Source of the DNA: Rhodococcus aetherivorans
GTDB taxonomy: Bacteria; Actinomycetota; Actinomycetes; Mycobacteriales; Mycobacteriaceae
Direction: 5' to 3'
Assembly: GCF_011058165.1 (NCBI RefSeq)
Contig: NZ_JAALEG010000005.1
Span: 1-64,000, forward strand
Length of the DNA: 64,000 bases
Position numbers and translations under genes: made by a program. This document shows positions 38,949 through 48,162 of this stretch, one piece after another. The notes below the pieces were generated by a model. It worked only from the letters and a program-made list of their open reading frames with translations, had not been told where the DNA came from and did no database searches. Within the stretch, counting starts at the first letter, position 1. Each line of letters starts with the position of its first letter.

Positions 38949-39638
38949 TCAGCGCGGGGCGTAGCGGATCTGCGGACGGCCGGCACGGCCGTACTCGGTG
39001 TGCCGGGAGGCGACGCCGTCGTCGGCCAGGCGCTCCAGATACCGCCACGCCGTCACCCGGGACACGCCCACCGCGCTGCCCACCTCGGCGGCCGTCAGCG
39101 GGCGCGACGCGTCCCGCAGGCACCGGGCCACCGCATCGAGGGTTTGCGGCGCAACGCCTTTCGGGGACGAGGCGCGCGGATCGGAGGTCCGCAGCGCAGC
39201 CATCGCCCGGTCGATGTCGTGCTGGCCGGTGGCCGTGCCCGACGCGCCGAGCGCGTCGCGGTAGGCCAGGTAGTGGTCGAGCTTGTCGCTCAGGGCCGCG
39301 AATGTGAACGGCTTGAGCAGATACAGCACGATGCCCCGGGCGACGGCGGTGCGGACGACCTCGAGGTCGCGGGCGGAGGTGACGGCGATGATGTCCGGGC
39401 TCGGGCGGATCCCGCTCATCGCTGCAGCCACGTCGAGGCCGCTCATGTCGGGCAGGCCGATGTCCAGCAACACCAGATCCACCGGCTCGGCGGTCCGCGC
39501 GGCGTCGGCGACGGCGCGCAGCGCGGCCTGCCCGGTGTTGGCGACGGCGACGACCCTGAACTGCGGCAGCCGATCGACGTAGGCGCGGTGGGCATCGGCG
39601 ATGCGGGGCTCGTCCTCCACGACGAGGACGCGAATCAT
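38949..39638 (-). CDS. Response regulator, CitB/DcuR type
   Basis: A 229-residue regulator: receiver domain (acidic pocket VVEDEPR, phosphorylated Asp in LVLLDIGLPDMSG, conserved Lys in LLKPF) and a C-terminal helix-turn-helix (LTAAEVGSAVGVSRVTAWRYL). Its ATG overlaps the stop of the sensor kinase gene. CitB/DcuR-type regulators respond to citrate or C4-dicarboxylates, and dctA lies divergently just beyond the kinase, so the likely target is the 41219-41384 promoter region. Confidence 0.92.
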   Translation of the reverse strand: MIRVLVVEDEPRIADAHRAYVDRLPQFRVVAVANTGQAALRAVADAARTAEPVDLVLLDIGLPDMSGLDVAAAMSGIRPSPDIIAVTSARDLEVVRTAVARGIVLYLLKPFTFAALSDKLDHYLAYRDALGASGTATGQHDIDRAMAALRTSDPRASSPKGVAPQTLDAVARCLRDASRPLTAAEVGSAVGVSRVTAWRYLERLADDGVASRHTEYGRAGRPQIRYAPR

Positions 39639-41218
39639 CGTGCGCCGCCTCCGTGCTCGGCCTGCAGGGGGATCTCCGCGACGACCATCGAACCCAGCGA
39701 CGGTTCGGTCCGCAGAGTGCCGCGGTGCCGCGCCACCACCTGCGCGACGAGGGCCAGGCCCAGGCCGTGGTGGTCCGCCTTCGTGGAGTAGCCCCGCGCC
39801 ATGGCACGGGCGAGGGTTTCCGGCGACATCCCCGGCCCGCTGTCCGCCACCTCGACGATCATGTTCGAATCATCCTGCCGTATCGTCACTTCCACCCAGG
39901 GCTCGTCGACGGCCCGCGCGGCGTCGATGGCGTTGTCCACCAGGTTGCCGACGAGCGTCACCAGGTCCCGGGTGCCGAGCGGCGTCGCGCCCAGTGCGGT
40001 GTCGTCGGTGACGGTCAGCTCCACGCCGCGCTCGGCGGCGTCGTTGATCTTCCCCAGCAGCAGGGCGACCAGCGCGGGTTCCTGCACCGACGCGGTGAGC
40101 CGGTCGATGAGCTGCTGCGACAGGCGTAGCTCCTCCGTCGCGAACGCGACCGCCTCCTCGGGGCGTCCCAGTTCGACCATCGTGACGATGGTGTGCAGCC
40201 GGTTCGCCGACTCGTGCGCCTGCGCGCGCAGCGCGTCGGCGAATCCGCGCACCGAGTCCAGTTCGCCCAGCACCCTCCGCAATTCGGTGCGATCCCGCAA
40301 CGTCATCACCGTGGCGATCCGTCGGTCCTCCCACTGCACCGGGCTGCGGTCGACGACCAGGACGCGGTCCTCGGTGAGAAGTACGTCGCCGCGGGCGTCC
40401 GGGTCCGAGCCGGCCACCCGCAGCGCCTCGGGCAGGTCCTCCGTCGTGACCGGGCCGTCGCCGAGGCCGAGCAGGCGCCGCGCCTCGTCGTTGACGACCT
40501 CCACACGTGCGGGCTCGTCGGTGCCGAGCACGATCAGGCCCTCGCCGATCGCGTGGAGGACCGCGTCGTGGTGCTCGTAGAGCCGGCGCAGCTCGTCCGG
40601 TGCGAGTCCGAGGGTCTGGCGGCGCAGGCGCCGGCTGACGAGCACGGCGCCGGCGGCCGCGACGGCCAGGGCCGCGGCCGACAGGCCCAGGAGGGCGGGC
40701 AGCCCACGGGCGAACTGGTCGGCGACCTTCGCGCGGGTGACGCCGACGGCGACCAGGCCGACGACGCGTTCGTCGTCGAGGATCGGCGCCACCGCCCGGA
40801 TGGACGGGCCGAGCGAGCCGGCGTAGGTCTCGGTGAACGCGGTGCCGGCGAGGGCCGGTTCGATGTTGCCGCTGAACGGCAGACCGATCATCGCGGGGTC
40901 GGTGTGGGTGTACCGGGTCCGGTCCGGCGCCATCACCACGATGAAGTCGGTGCCCGTCGCCTCCCGGATCCGTTCGGTGCGCGGTTGCAGCACCGCGGTC
41001 GGGTCCGGCGTGCGCAGCGCCGCGGCCGTCGAGTCGGACCCGGCCAGGGATTCGGCGATGGCGAGGACGGTGCGGCGGGTGGCGTCGTCGCTGTCGCGGC
41101 GCTCATCGATCCCGACGAGGACGGTACCTGCGGCGATGACCAGGGCGAGCACAGCCAGCTGCAGCACCAGCAGCTGACGTGCCACGCTCATCGACGGCCG
41201 GTGCGCGGTCGGCGGCAC
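39635..41218 (-). CDS. Sensor histidine kinase, CitA/DcuS type
   Basis: A 527-residue membrane kinase. One N-terminal membrane helix (residues about 15-35), an extracytoplasmic sensor domain to about 170 with the DcuS/CitA-like GTDFIVVMAPDRTRYTHTDP, a second helix, a PAS domain, and a kinase core with phospho-acceptor His in LRAQAHESANRLHTIVTM and ATP-binding GNLVDNAIDAAR, DSGPGM and HGLGLALV. It most likely senses an organic acid outside the cell and controls dctA. GTG or ATG choice is not an issue: the ATG at 41218 gives a normal N-terminus. Confidence 0.92.
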   Translation of the reverse strand: MPPTAHRPSMSVARQLLVLQLAVLALVIAAGTVLVGIDERRDSDDATRRTVLAIAESLAGSDSTAAALRTPDPTAVLQPRTERIREATGTDFIVVMAPDRTRYTHTDPAMIGLPFSGNIEPALAGTAFTETYAGSLGPSIRAVAPILDDERVVGLVAVGVTRAKVADQFARGLPALLGLSAAALAVAAAGAVLVSRRLRRQTLGLAPDELRRLYEHHDAVLHAIGEGLIVLGTDEPARVEVVNDEARRLLGLGDGPVTTEDLPEALRVAGSDPDARGDVLLTEDRVLVVDRSPVQWEDRRIATVMTLRDRTELRRVLGELDSVRGFADALRAQAHESANRLHTIVTMVELGRPEEAVAFATEELRLSQQLIDRLTASVQEPALVALLLGKINDAAERGVELTVTDDTALGATPLGTRDLVTLVGNLVDNAIDAARAVDEPWVEVTIRQDDSNMIVEVADSGPGMSPETLARAMARGYSTKADHHGLGLALVAQVVARHRGTLRTEPSLGSMVVAEIPLQAEHGGGAR

Positions 41219-41384
41219 GGACGTACTCCTTCCGGATGCCGGTGGGTCCGCCTCGTGAGCGCGACATCACCTGAACGAAATGAACGCAATCTTCACCGGG
41301 TGAGGCTGCGCTACCACCATTTCTATCAGGAACGTGACCGCGATCACGAAGTCCCCCGAAACGTCCCATCCGAGAGGATCCGCC

Positions 41385-42791
41385 ATGAGCACGTCCACAG
41401 ACTCCCGGCCACCCGGTGCCAAGTCGCCGGCCAAGCGCAAAGACCGGACGCACTGGCTCTACGTCGGTGTCATCGTGGCGGTGGTGGCCGGCGTCCTCGT
41501 CGGCTGGCTCGCCCCGGACGTCGCCAAGTCGTTCGGCGTCCTCGGTACGATGTTCGTCGATCTCATCAAGATGATGATCAGCCCGGTCATCTTCTGCACG
41601 ATCGTCCTCGGCATCGGCTCGGTGCGGGCCGCCGCCAGCGTCGGCAAGGTCGGCGGCCTGGCGATGGTGTACTTCCTCGGCATGTCCACCGTCGCGCTCG
41701 CTATCGGCCTGGGGGTGGGTAACCTGCTCGATCCGGGCAGCGGCCTGAACCTCTCTCCGGAGACCGCCGGCACCGGTGCCGCGCTGGCCGACAAGGCCCA
41801 CGCCGCGGGCGGGACCATGGACTTCATCGCGTCGATCATCCCCACGTCGCTGCTGTCGGCGCTGACCGAGGGCAGCGTGCTGCAGACCCTGTTCGTCGCA
41901 CTGCTGGTCGGCTTCGCGCTGCAGGCCCTCGGGAAGACCGGCGAGCCGGTCCTGCGAGGCATCGGCTACGTGCAGAAGCTCGTGTTCAAGATCCTGTCGA
42001 TGATCCTGTGGCTCGCTCCGATCGGTGCCTTCGGCGCCATCGCCAACGTGGTCGGGCAGACCGGTCTCGGCGCGGTCGTCCAGCTCGGCACCCTCATGAT
42101 CGGGTTCTACCTCACCTGCGTGCTGTTCGTGTTCGGTGTGCTGGGCTCCCTGCTGCGCATGGTGTCCGGGGTGTCGATCTTCAAGCTGGTCAAGTACCTG
42201 GCCCGCGAATACCTGCTGATCTTCGCGACGTCCTCGTCCGAGTCCGCGCTGCCCCGGCTCATCGCGAAGATGGAGCACGTCGGTGTCGAGCGCACCACCG
42301 TCGGCGTCGTGGTCCCCACCGGCTACTCGTTCAACCTGGACGGCACCGCCATCTACCTGACGATGGCCTCGCTCTTCATCGCCGATGCGCTCGGTTCGCC
42401 GCTGTCCCTGGCCGAGCAGCTCTCCCTGCTGGTGTTCATGATCGTCGCGTCGAAGGGCGCGGCCGGAGTGAGCGGCGCGGGCCTGGCCACGCTCGCCGGC
42501 GGCCTGCAGAGCCACCGTCCGGAGCTGCTCGACGGCGTCGGCCTCATCGTCGGCATCGACCGGTTCATGTCCGAGGCGCGCGCGGTCACCAACTTCTCCG
42601 GCAACGCCGTCGCCACCCTGCTGGTGGGAACGTGGACCGGCACCGTCGACCGCGGCCGCGTCCGCGACGTCCTCGCCGGCCGCATCCCGTTCGACGAGGA
42701 GACCATGGTCGACGACGGCCACGGTCCGGTCGCCGAGCCGAAGCCGGCCGTCGCCGCCGAGCCGGAAGAGAAGGTGCTGGCACGCGCCTGA
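41385..42791 (+). CDS. dctA: Dicarboxylate:cation symporter
   Basis: A 468-residue DAACS-family transporter, DctA-like. Signature parts are the serine-rich hairpin ATSSSESALPRLIAKME, the cation/substrate site GYSFNLDGTAIYLTMASLFIA, and VGIDRFMSEARAVTNFSGNAVATL. It takes up succinate, fumarate, malate or related acids with protons or sodium. ATG at 41385 after AGAGGA. The 166-base gap to the divergent kinase gene should hold the response-regulator site, but no clear repeat was seen there. A 47-bp palindrome follows. Confidence 0.9.
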   Translation: MSTSTDSRPPGAKSPAKRKDRTHWLYVGVIVAVVAGVLVGWLAPDVAKSFGVLGTMFVDLIKMMISPVIFCTIVLGIGSVRAAASVGKVGGLAMVYFLGMSTVALAIGLGVGNLLDPGSGLNLSPETAGTGAALADKAHAAGGTMDFIASIIPTSLLSALTEGSVLQTLFVALLVGFALQALGKTGEPVLRGIGYVQKLVFKILSMILWLAPIGAFGAIANVVGQTGLGAVVQLGTLMIGFYLTCVLFVFGVLGSLLRMVSGVSIFKLVKYLAREYLLIFATSSSESALPRLIAKMEHVGVERTTVGVVVPTGYSFNLDGTAIYLTMASLFIADALGSPLSLAEQLSLLVFMIVASKGAAGVSGAGLATLAGGLQSHRPELLDGVGLIVGIDRFMSEARAVTNFSGNAVATLLVGTWTGTVDRGRVRDVLAGRIPFDEETMVDDGHGPVAEPKPAVAAEPEEKVLARA

Positions 42792-42816
42792 CCCACCTCC
42801 GCGAAACCCCTTGTGG

Positions 42817-42863
42817 CCGAATGTCACACCGGTTCGATCAGATCGAGCCGGTGTGACATTCGG
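42817..42863. repeat. 47-bp palindromic repeat, copy C (most complete)
   Basis: Almost the whole element is palindromic: 22-base arms with one mismatch around a CAG centre, extended by GTGG/CCAC outside. It lies 25 bases after the dctA stop and 14 before the end of the convergent nucleoside hydrolase gene. Confidence 0.92.
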
Positions 42864-42877
42864 CCACAGGCGTTCGG

Positions 42878-43924
42878 TCAGACGTGCGTCCGGGACAGCG
42901 CGGCGAGGTGCGCCCCGACCCGCTCGACGAGGTGGTCGAAGAACAGCGGCGGGTCGGTGGCGACGACGATCTCGGCGTTCGGTTGCCGGCCCCACATGCC
43001 GGACCAGTCGGCGACGGTGGTGCCGCGGGTGAGCCGGCCGTCGAGTTCGACGTCGACCGTCGCCGGACGGGTGGTGACGGGCACCGCTCCCAGGGCGACC
43101 GCCGCCGCGAACGGATCGTGGACGTGTGCCAGGAAACCCTGATCCTGATCGCGGTGGAATTCCATGTAGAAGCGCAGGGCGTCGGACAGGTACCGCACGA
43201 CCGGGTGGGACGCCTCCGAGCGCAGTCCGCGCGGATCGTCCGGCGAGAGGATTTCGGCCGGCACGCTCCCCGCGGTCTCGGCGAGCCGTCGCAGGTGTTC
43301 GGGTCGCATCGCGATGGACTCGGTGGTGTCGAGCGAGCACACGATCGGCCGACGGCCGGGCTCGACCGCGGAGAACGCGTCGAACACCGCCTTCGCGGCC
43401 TCGGGGTCCACCGCGACGTTCCACTCGGAGGTGGGTGTGGTGTTGCCCGGGTAGTTGAACGCCCCGCCCATCACGACCAGACGACGCAACCGGTGGGGGA
43501 GTTCCGGGTCGAGCCGGACCGCCAGTGCGAGATTGGTGAGCGGACCGGTGACGAGCCCGACGAGTTCGCCGGGGTGGGCGCGGGTCAGCTCCACCCATGC
43601 CTCGGCGGCGCTGCGGCCCGACGGGCCGCGTCCGGGGGCGGGCAGGTCGGCGTAACCGACGCCGCGCGGGCCGTGCGTGTCCTCGGTGGTCATCAGCGGC
43701 GCGACGAGCGGGGCCTCGGAGCCGACGGCGACCTCGATGTCCGGCCGGCCGCACACCTGCAGCCACGCCAGGTTGTTCGTGGTGACCTGCTGCACGGGCA
43801 CGTTCCCCGCGGTGGAGAGCACCGCGACGATCTCCGCGTCCGGACTCGCCAGCAGGTAGAGCAGGGCGAGTGCATCGTCGATGCCGGTGTCGACGTCGGC
43901 GACGAGGCGGGTGGGTTCGGGCAC
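42878..43924 (-). CDS. Inosine/uridine-preferring nucleoside hydrolase family protein
   Basis: A 348-residue nucleoside hydrolase. The Ca-binding N-terminal motif is DVDTGIDDALALLYLL, followed by STAGNVPVQQVTTNN, LVTGPLTNLALA, VVMGGAFNYPGNTTPTSEWN and HDPFAAAVAL. It cleaves the N-glycosidic bond of ribonucleosides for salvage. GTG at 43924 was chosen for GGATGGGCGG upstream and the conserved start; a GTG 6 codons earlier is possible. Convergent with dctA. Confidence 0.9.
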   Translation of the reverse strand: MPEPTRLVADVDTGIDDALALLYLLASPDAEIVAVLSTAGNVPVQQVTTNNLAWLQVCGRPDIEVAVGSEAPLVAPLMTTEDTHGPRGVGYADLPAPGRGPSGRSAAEAWVELTRAHPGELVGLVTGPLTNLALAVRLDPELPHRLRRLVVMGGAFNYPGNTTPTSEWNVAVDPEAAKAVFDAFSAVEPGRRPIVCSLDTTESIAMRPEHLRRLAETAGSVPAEILSPDDPRGLRSEASHPVVRYLSDALRFYMEFHRDQDQGFLAHVHDPFAAAVALGAVPVTTRPATVDVELDGRLTRGTTVADWSGMWGRQPNAEIVVATDPPLFFDHLVERVGAHLAALSRTHV

Positions 43925-44043
43925 CCGCCCATCCTGCAGTACGCGGCCGCGGCCCGGAACGGTCGGGGCGGGCCGGATGGGTGTGGATGCCGACCACACC
44001 GCGGACGGACGGCCGATCGCGGCTCGGGCAGTGCGAGTCGGTC

Positions 44044-44649
44044 TCAGCCGACGATGCGCCGCAACTCCTCGCGGCAGCGGCGGTAGACCTCCACCGGTTC
44101 CGCGGCCTCGCCCGCGAGGGCGAGTTCGCCCCAACGCTCCCAGCTCGTGCGCCACACGGCCACGGCCGTCTCGGCGACCAGCAGGATCGTCGCCGGGTCG
44201 TAGTGCGGGAGCTGTTCGGTCAGGCGGGCCCGGAGGCGGGACGTGAGGACCTGCTCCTGCGATGCGGCGAGCGCCTGCAGGTCGGGCTCTTTCGCCAGCA
44301 GGCGCGCGACGCGCCGGTGTTCCTCCAGGTCGGGGTCGGTCTCCCGGCTCATCACCGCCTCCGCGGCGGCCTCGACGCTTCTCAGGACGGCGGCGGGATC
44401 CGGGCCGGAGACCTCCAGGGCGTCGATCACCAGGAGCAGGCGGCGCTGTCCGGGCAGGGCGGCCTGCTCCTTGGAGGTGAAGTACCGGAAGAAGGTGCGG
44501 GCCGAGATGCCGACCCGGTCGGAGATCTGCTGGACGGTGGTCTCGCGGACGCCCTGTTCCTCGAACAACTCGAGGGCAGCCCGGTGGATCTCCTGGTGGG
44601 TGTCCAGGCGGCGCCGGGTCCGCAGATCGCGGGGGATGTCGACGTTCAT
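44044..44649 (-). CDS. TetR family regulator
   Basis: A 201-residue regulator. The N-terminal helix-turn-helix is HRAALELFEEQGVRETTVQQ followed by ISDRVGISARTFFRYFTSKE; the C-terminal half is variable. ATG at 44649 has GAGGAAGGA upstream; a longer reading from 44688 is less likely. The target is not evident: neighbours are a nucleoside hydrolase gene downstream in the same direction, about 120 bases away, and oxyR upstream. Confidence 0.9.
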   Translation of the reverse strand: MNVDIPRDLRTRRRLDTHQEIHRAALELFEEQGVRETTVQQISDRVGISARTFFRYFTSKEQAALPGQRRLLLVIDALEVSGPDPAAVLRSVEAAAEAVMSRETDPDLEEHRRVARLLAKEPDLQALAASQEQVLTSRLRARLTEQLPHYDPATILLVAETAVAVWRTSWERWGELALAGEAAEPVEVYRRCREELRRIVG

Positions 44650-44743
44650 GCGGTCCTTCCTCAGCCGGTGTCCTGCGATTATGACCACCTCCGTCGATGC
44701 CGGCGTGCGGGCGGCGACCCGGCCGTCGCCTCGGGTTGCCGGC

Positions 44744-45661
44744 TCAGGAGGGCGGTGTCGTGTCGACCAGGCCGGCGGGGAGCTGGCGGAACATCTCGGC
44801 GAGCTGAGGCAGGAAGTCGCGGAAGCCGCTGCTCTTGCGCCAGAACATGCCGATGCGGCGATGCGGGACGGGATCTTCGAAGCGCAGCAGCCGGATGTCC
44901 GGCGGCTGGGTGACCGGGGTGGTGACGGCCAGGCGGGGCAACAGTGTCACCCCGACCCCGGCGATCACCATCTGACGCAGGGTCTCCAGGCTCGTCGCCC
45001 GGAAGCCGTTGCGTTCGGCGGCTCCGGTCAACCGGCACACCTCGAGGGCTTGGTCCCGCAGGCAGTGACCGTCCTCGAGCAACAGAAGGCTCTCGTCCGC
45101 GATCACCGACATAGGGGCAGGTTCGGCCGTGGCGGCCAGCGGATGCGTGGCCGGGACGGCGAGCACGAAGTCCTCGGAGAACAGGTACTCCTGGTGCAGG
45201 TGTTCGTCGTTGACCGGGAGCGCCAGCACGGCGACGTCGAGGTCGCCGCCGCGGAGCCGCTCGAGGAGGTCCTCGGTCTTCTCCTCGATCAACAGCAGTT
45301 CGAGGTCGGGGAACCTCGCCCGCACCTTCGGCACGACATGGGGGAGCAGGTACGGCGCGAGGGTCGGGAACAGGCCGATGCGGAGCGTGCCCGACTCCGG
45401 GTCGGAGGACTGCCGGGCGATCTCGCGAATGTTCGCCGTCTCGCTCAGAATGATCCGGGCCCGCTCCACGATCTGCCGGCCCGCGTCGGTCAGGGTGATC
45501 TGACGCGGGCTCCGCTCGACGAGTTCGACGCCGAGTTCCTGTTCGAGCTTGCGGATCTGGGTCGACAGCGTCGGCTGACTGACGTAACAGGCCTCCGCCG
45601 CCCGGCCGAAGTGGCGGTGATGCGCCACCGCGGCCAGGTACTCGAGATCACGCAGGTTCAC
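44744..45661 (-). CDS. oxyR: Peroxide-sensing LysR regulator
   Basis: A 305-residue LysR-type activator with N-terminal helix-turn-helix (FGRAAEACYVSQPTLSTQIR). The redox pair Cys200 and Cys209 lies in LLLLEDGHCLRDQALEVC, matching the OxyR disulfide switch. It activates peroxide defence when oxidised. Here it lies 10 bases after ahpF in the same direction, so it can be made from the ahpC-ahpF transcript, giving positive feedback; in many actinobacteria oxyR is divergent from ahpC instead. Confidence 0.94.
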   Translation of the reverse strand: MNLRDLEYLAAVAHHRHFGRAAEACYVSQPTLSTQIRKLEQELGVELVERSPRQITLTDAGRQIVERARIILSETANIREIARQSSDPESGTLRIGLFPTLAPYLLPHVVPKVRARFPDLELLLIEEKTEDLLERLRGGDLDVAVLALPVNDEHLHQEYLFSEDFVLAVPATHPLAATAEPAPMSVIADESLLLLEDGHCLRDQALEVCRLTGAAERNGFRATSLETLRQMVIAGVGVTLLPRLAVTTPVTQPPDIRLLRFEDPVPHRRIGMFWRKSSGFRDFLPQLAEMFRQLPAGLVDTTPPS

Positions 45662-45671
45662 GAGGGACGAA

Positions 45672-47261
45672 CTATCGGACGACCGCGGCGACCGAGTCCT
45701 CGGCCGGGGCGCTGGTGCGGATGAGATGGTCGAACGCGCCGAGCGCTGCCGTCGCTCCGGCGCCGGCGGCGATGATGATCTGCTTGTATGGCACCGTGGT
45801 GCAGTCGCCGGCGGCGAACACGCCGGGCACCGAGGTCTGGCCGCGGTCGTCGACGACGATCTCGCCGCGCGGCGACAGCTCGACCGTCCCGGTGAGCCAC
45901 TCGGTGTTGGGCAGCAGGCCGATCTGGACGAAGATGCCCTCCAGGTCGAGCCTGTGCGCGGTCTCGGTGGTGCGGTCCCGGTAGGTCAGGCCGGTGACCT
46001 TGTGGCCGTCGCCGAGGACCTCGGTGGTCAGCGCGCTGACGACGATGTCGACGTTCGGCAGGCTGCGCAGCTTGCGCTGCAGCACCTCGTCGGCGCGCAG
46101 CGCCGAGTCGAACTCGAGGAGCGTGACGTGCGCGACGACGCCGGCGAGATCGATCGCGGCCTCGACGCCGGAGTTGCCGCCGCCGATCACGGCGACGCGC
46201 TTGCCCTTGAACAGCGGTCCGTCGCAGTGCGGGCAGTAGGTCACGCCCTTGTTCCGGTACTCGGTCTCGCCGGGCACGTTCATCGAACGCCACCGTGCAC
46301 CCGTGGACAGGATCACGCTGCGGGCGAGCAGGGAGGCGCCGCTCTCGAGCTCGACCTCGACGAGGCCGCCCTCGGTCGCAGGCACGAGCTTCGCCGCGCG
46401 CTGCACGTTCATGATGTCGACGTCGTACTGGCGGACGTGGTTGTCGAGTGCGGCGCCGAGCTTGGGGCCTTCGGTGTAGGGCACGGAGACGAAATTCTCG
46501 ATCGCCATCGTGTCGAGCACCTGGCCGCCGAAGCGCTCGGCGACGACACCGGTGCGAATGCCCTTGCGGGCGGCGTAGATCGCGGCCGCGGCACCGGCCG
46601 GGCCGCCGCCGACGACGAGCACGTCGAACGGGTCCTTCTCGTCGATCGCGGCCGCCGCCCGGTCCGCGGCGCCGGTGTCGAGCTTGCCGATGATCTGCTC
46701 GAGGCTCATGCGGCCCGAGTCGAACAGCTCGCCGTTGAGGTACACCGTCGGCACGGCCATCACCTGACGTCCGTCGACCTCGTCCTGGAACAGGGCGCCG
46801 TCGATCGCGACGTGCTTGATGCGCGGGTTGAGCACGCACATCAGGTTCAGGGCCTGCACGACGTCGGGACAGTTCTGGCAGGACAACGAGAAGTAGGTCT
46901 CGAAGTGCAGCTCGCCGTCCAGGTCTCGCACCTGTTGCTGCAGCTCCTCGGGCTCCTTCGACGGGTAACCGCCGACCTGGAGCAGTGCAAGCGCGAGCGA
47001 GGTGAACTCGTGGCCCAGCGGGATGCCGGCGAAGCGGACCTCGATGTCGGTGCCGACGCGGCGCACCGCGAAGGACGGGCGACGCGCGTCGTCGTCGCGA
47101 CGCTCGTAGGTGACCTTGTCCGACATCGCCGCGATCTCGGTGAGCAGTTCGGCGAGTTCGGCGGACTTGGGTCCGTCGTCGAGGGAGGACACGAGCTCGA
47201 TCGGCAGGGTCAGCCGCTCGAGGAGGGACTTCAGTTGGCCGGCAAGCGAGGCTTCGAGCAT
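45672..47261 (-). CDS. ahpF: Alkyl hydroperoxide reductase subunit F
   Basis: A 529-residue NADH:peroxiredoxin oxidoreductase that reduces AhpC. N-terminal thioredoxin-like domains hold Cys128 and Cys131 (SCQNCPD); then FAD-binding [12 protein letters not shown], the thioredoxin-reductase-like centre Cys343-Cys346 (YCPHCDG), NAD-binding [12 protein letters not shown] and GVFAAGDCT. Full length for the family. It lies 139 bases after ahpC with a strong hairpin between, so expression is probably below that of ahpC. Confidence 0.96.
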   Translation of the reverse strand: MLEASLAGQLKSLLERLTLPIELVSSLDDGPKSAELAELLTEIAAMSDKVTYERRDDDARRPSFAVRRVGTDIEVRFAGIPLGHEFTSLALALLQVGGYPSKEPEELQQQVRDLDGELHFETYFSLSCQNCPDVVQALNLMCVLNPRIKHVAIDGALFQDEVDGRQVMAVPTVYLNGELFDSGRMSLEQIIGKLDTGAADRAAAAIDEKDPFDVLVVGGGPAGAAAAIYAARKGIRTGVVAERFGGQVLDTMAIENFVSVPYTEGPKLGAALDNHVRQYDVDIMNVQRAAKLVPATEGGLVEVELESGASLLARSVILSTGARWRSMNVPGETEYRNKGVTYCPHCDGPLFKGKRVAVIGGGNSGVEAAIDLAGVVAHVTLLEFDSALRADEVLQRKLRSLPNVDIVVSALTTEVLGDGHKVTGLTYRDRTTETAHRLDLEGIFVQIGLLPNTEWLTGTVELSPRGEIVVDDRGQTSVPGVFAAGDCTTVPYKQIIIAAGAGATAALGAFDHLIRTSAPAEDSVAAVVR

Positions 47262-47339
47262 AGGGATCTACTCCATCGACGGGGCGGAACGGTGATCGGG
47301 CGAAGGGAACTGCGCCGGGCGGTTCGGCGCTCCGGGGGT

Positions 47340-47371
47340 GGCGCGGGGTCCGGCGGACCGGACCCCGCGCC
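47340..47371 (-). terminator. Hairpin between ahpC and ahpF
   Basis: A perfect 14-bp stem, GGCGCGGGGTCCGG (47340-47353) with CCGGACCCCGCGCC (47358-47371), four-base loop. It begins 30 bases after the ahpC stop and 79 before the ahpF start, and should act as a partial terminator. Confidence 0.75.
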
Positions 47372-47400
47372 GCACTACCGGGGTGTCGAATCCGGGTGCG

Positions 47401-47964
47401 TCAGATCTTGCCCACGAGGTCCAGCGACGGGGCGAGGGTGTCGTCGCCCTCTTCCCACTTGGCCGGGCAGACCTCGCCCGGGTGCGACCGGACGTACTGG
47501 GCGGCCTTGACCTTGCGGACGAGTTCGGCGGCGTTGCGGCCGATGCCCTCCGCGGTGATCTCGGTGAACTGGATGATGCCGTCCGGGTCGACGAGGAAGG
47601 TGCCGCGGTCGGCCAGGCCCTCGTTCTCACGCAGCACCTCGAAGTTGGTGCTGATCTGCAGGGTCGGGTCGCCGATCATGGCGTACTTGATCTTGCCGAT
47701 GGTCTCGGACGAGTCGTGCCACGCCTTGTGCGTGAAGTGGGTGTCGGTGGAGACCGAGAAGACCTCGACGCCGAGCTTCTGCAGCTCCTCGTAGTGGTCG
47801 GCCAGGTCGCCGAGCTCCGTCGGGCAGACGAAGGTGAAGTCGGCCGGGTAGAAGAAGAAGATCGCCCACTTGCCCTTGATGTCCTCGTCGGACACGGAGA
47901 CGAAGCCGCCCTCCTGGTAGGCGGTCGCGGAGAAGGGCTTGATCTGCTTGTTGATCAGGGCCAC
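47401..47964 (-). CDS. ahpC: Alkyl hydroperoxide reductase subunit C (2-Cys peroxiredoxin)
   Basis: A 187-residue typical 2-Cys peroxiredoxin with peroxidatic Cys47 (FTFVCPTEL) and resolving Cys166 (GEVCPAKW). Length and sequence are of the AhpC that uses AhpF (enteric and firmicute type), in contrast to the AhpC/AhpD system of mycobacteria. It reduces peroxides in the cytoplasm. An OxyR-like site lies about 95-110 bases upstream, in an A/T-richer leader. Confidence 0.97.
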   Translation of the reverse strand: MALINKQIKPFSATAYQEGGFVSVSDEDIKGKWAIFFFYPADFTFVCPTELGDLADHYEELQKLGVEVFSVSTDTHFTHKAWHDSSETIGKIKYAMIGDPTLQISTNFEVLRENEGLADRGTFLVDPDGIIQFTEITAEGIGRNAAELVRKVKAAQYVRSHPGEVCPAKWEEGDDTLAPSLDLVGKI

Positions 47965-48057
47965 GTTGAACCTCTGTTCGGTCGATATGGGTTTCTGACG
48001 TTGTGAACACTAACGACTTTCGATAGATAATGCCAATCGACCGGTCTGATTCGATTG

Positions 48058-48072
48058 ATAGTCTGCATCTAT
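48058..48072. promoter_or_regulatory. OxyR-like site upstream of ahpC
   Basis: ATAG-N7-CTAT at 48058-48072 matches the OxyR half-site (ATAGnTnnnAnCTAT, one mismatch). CGATAGAT at 48021-48028 and ATCTATCG at 48067-48074 form a wider inverted pair. It lies upstream of ahpC, so OxyR could activate the ahpC-ahpF-oxyR unit. Confidence 0.7.
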
Positions 48073-48162
48073 CGGTATGATTGGTCGCGCCCGTCACCGC
48101 ACCATGAAGACGGCGAGAGTTGTTCTCTCCGCTGCCGAGCGGGGCCGGCGCAGCCCTGAGGC

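Noticed and set aside
22557-42863. The dispersed palindromes as a CRISPR array
   Set aside because: Copies are kilobases apart, there are no regular spacers and no cas genes.
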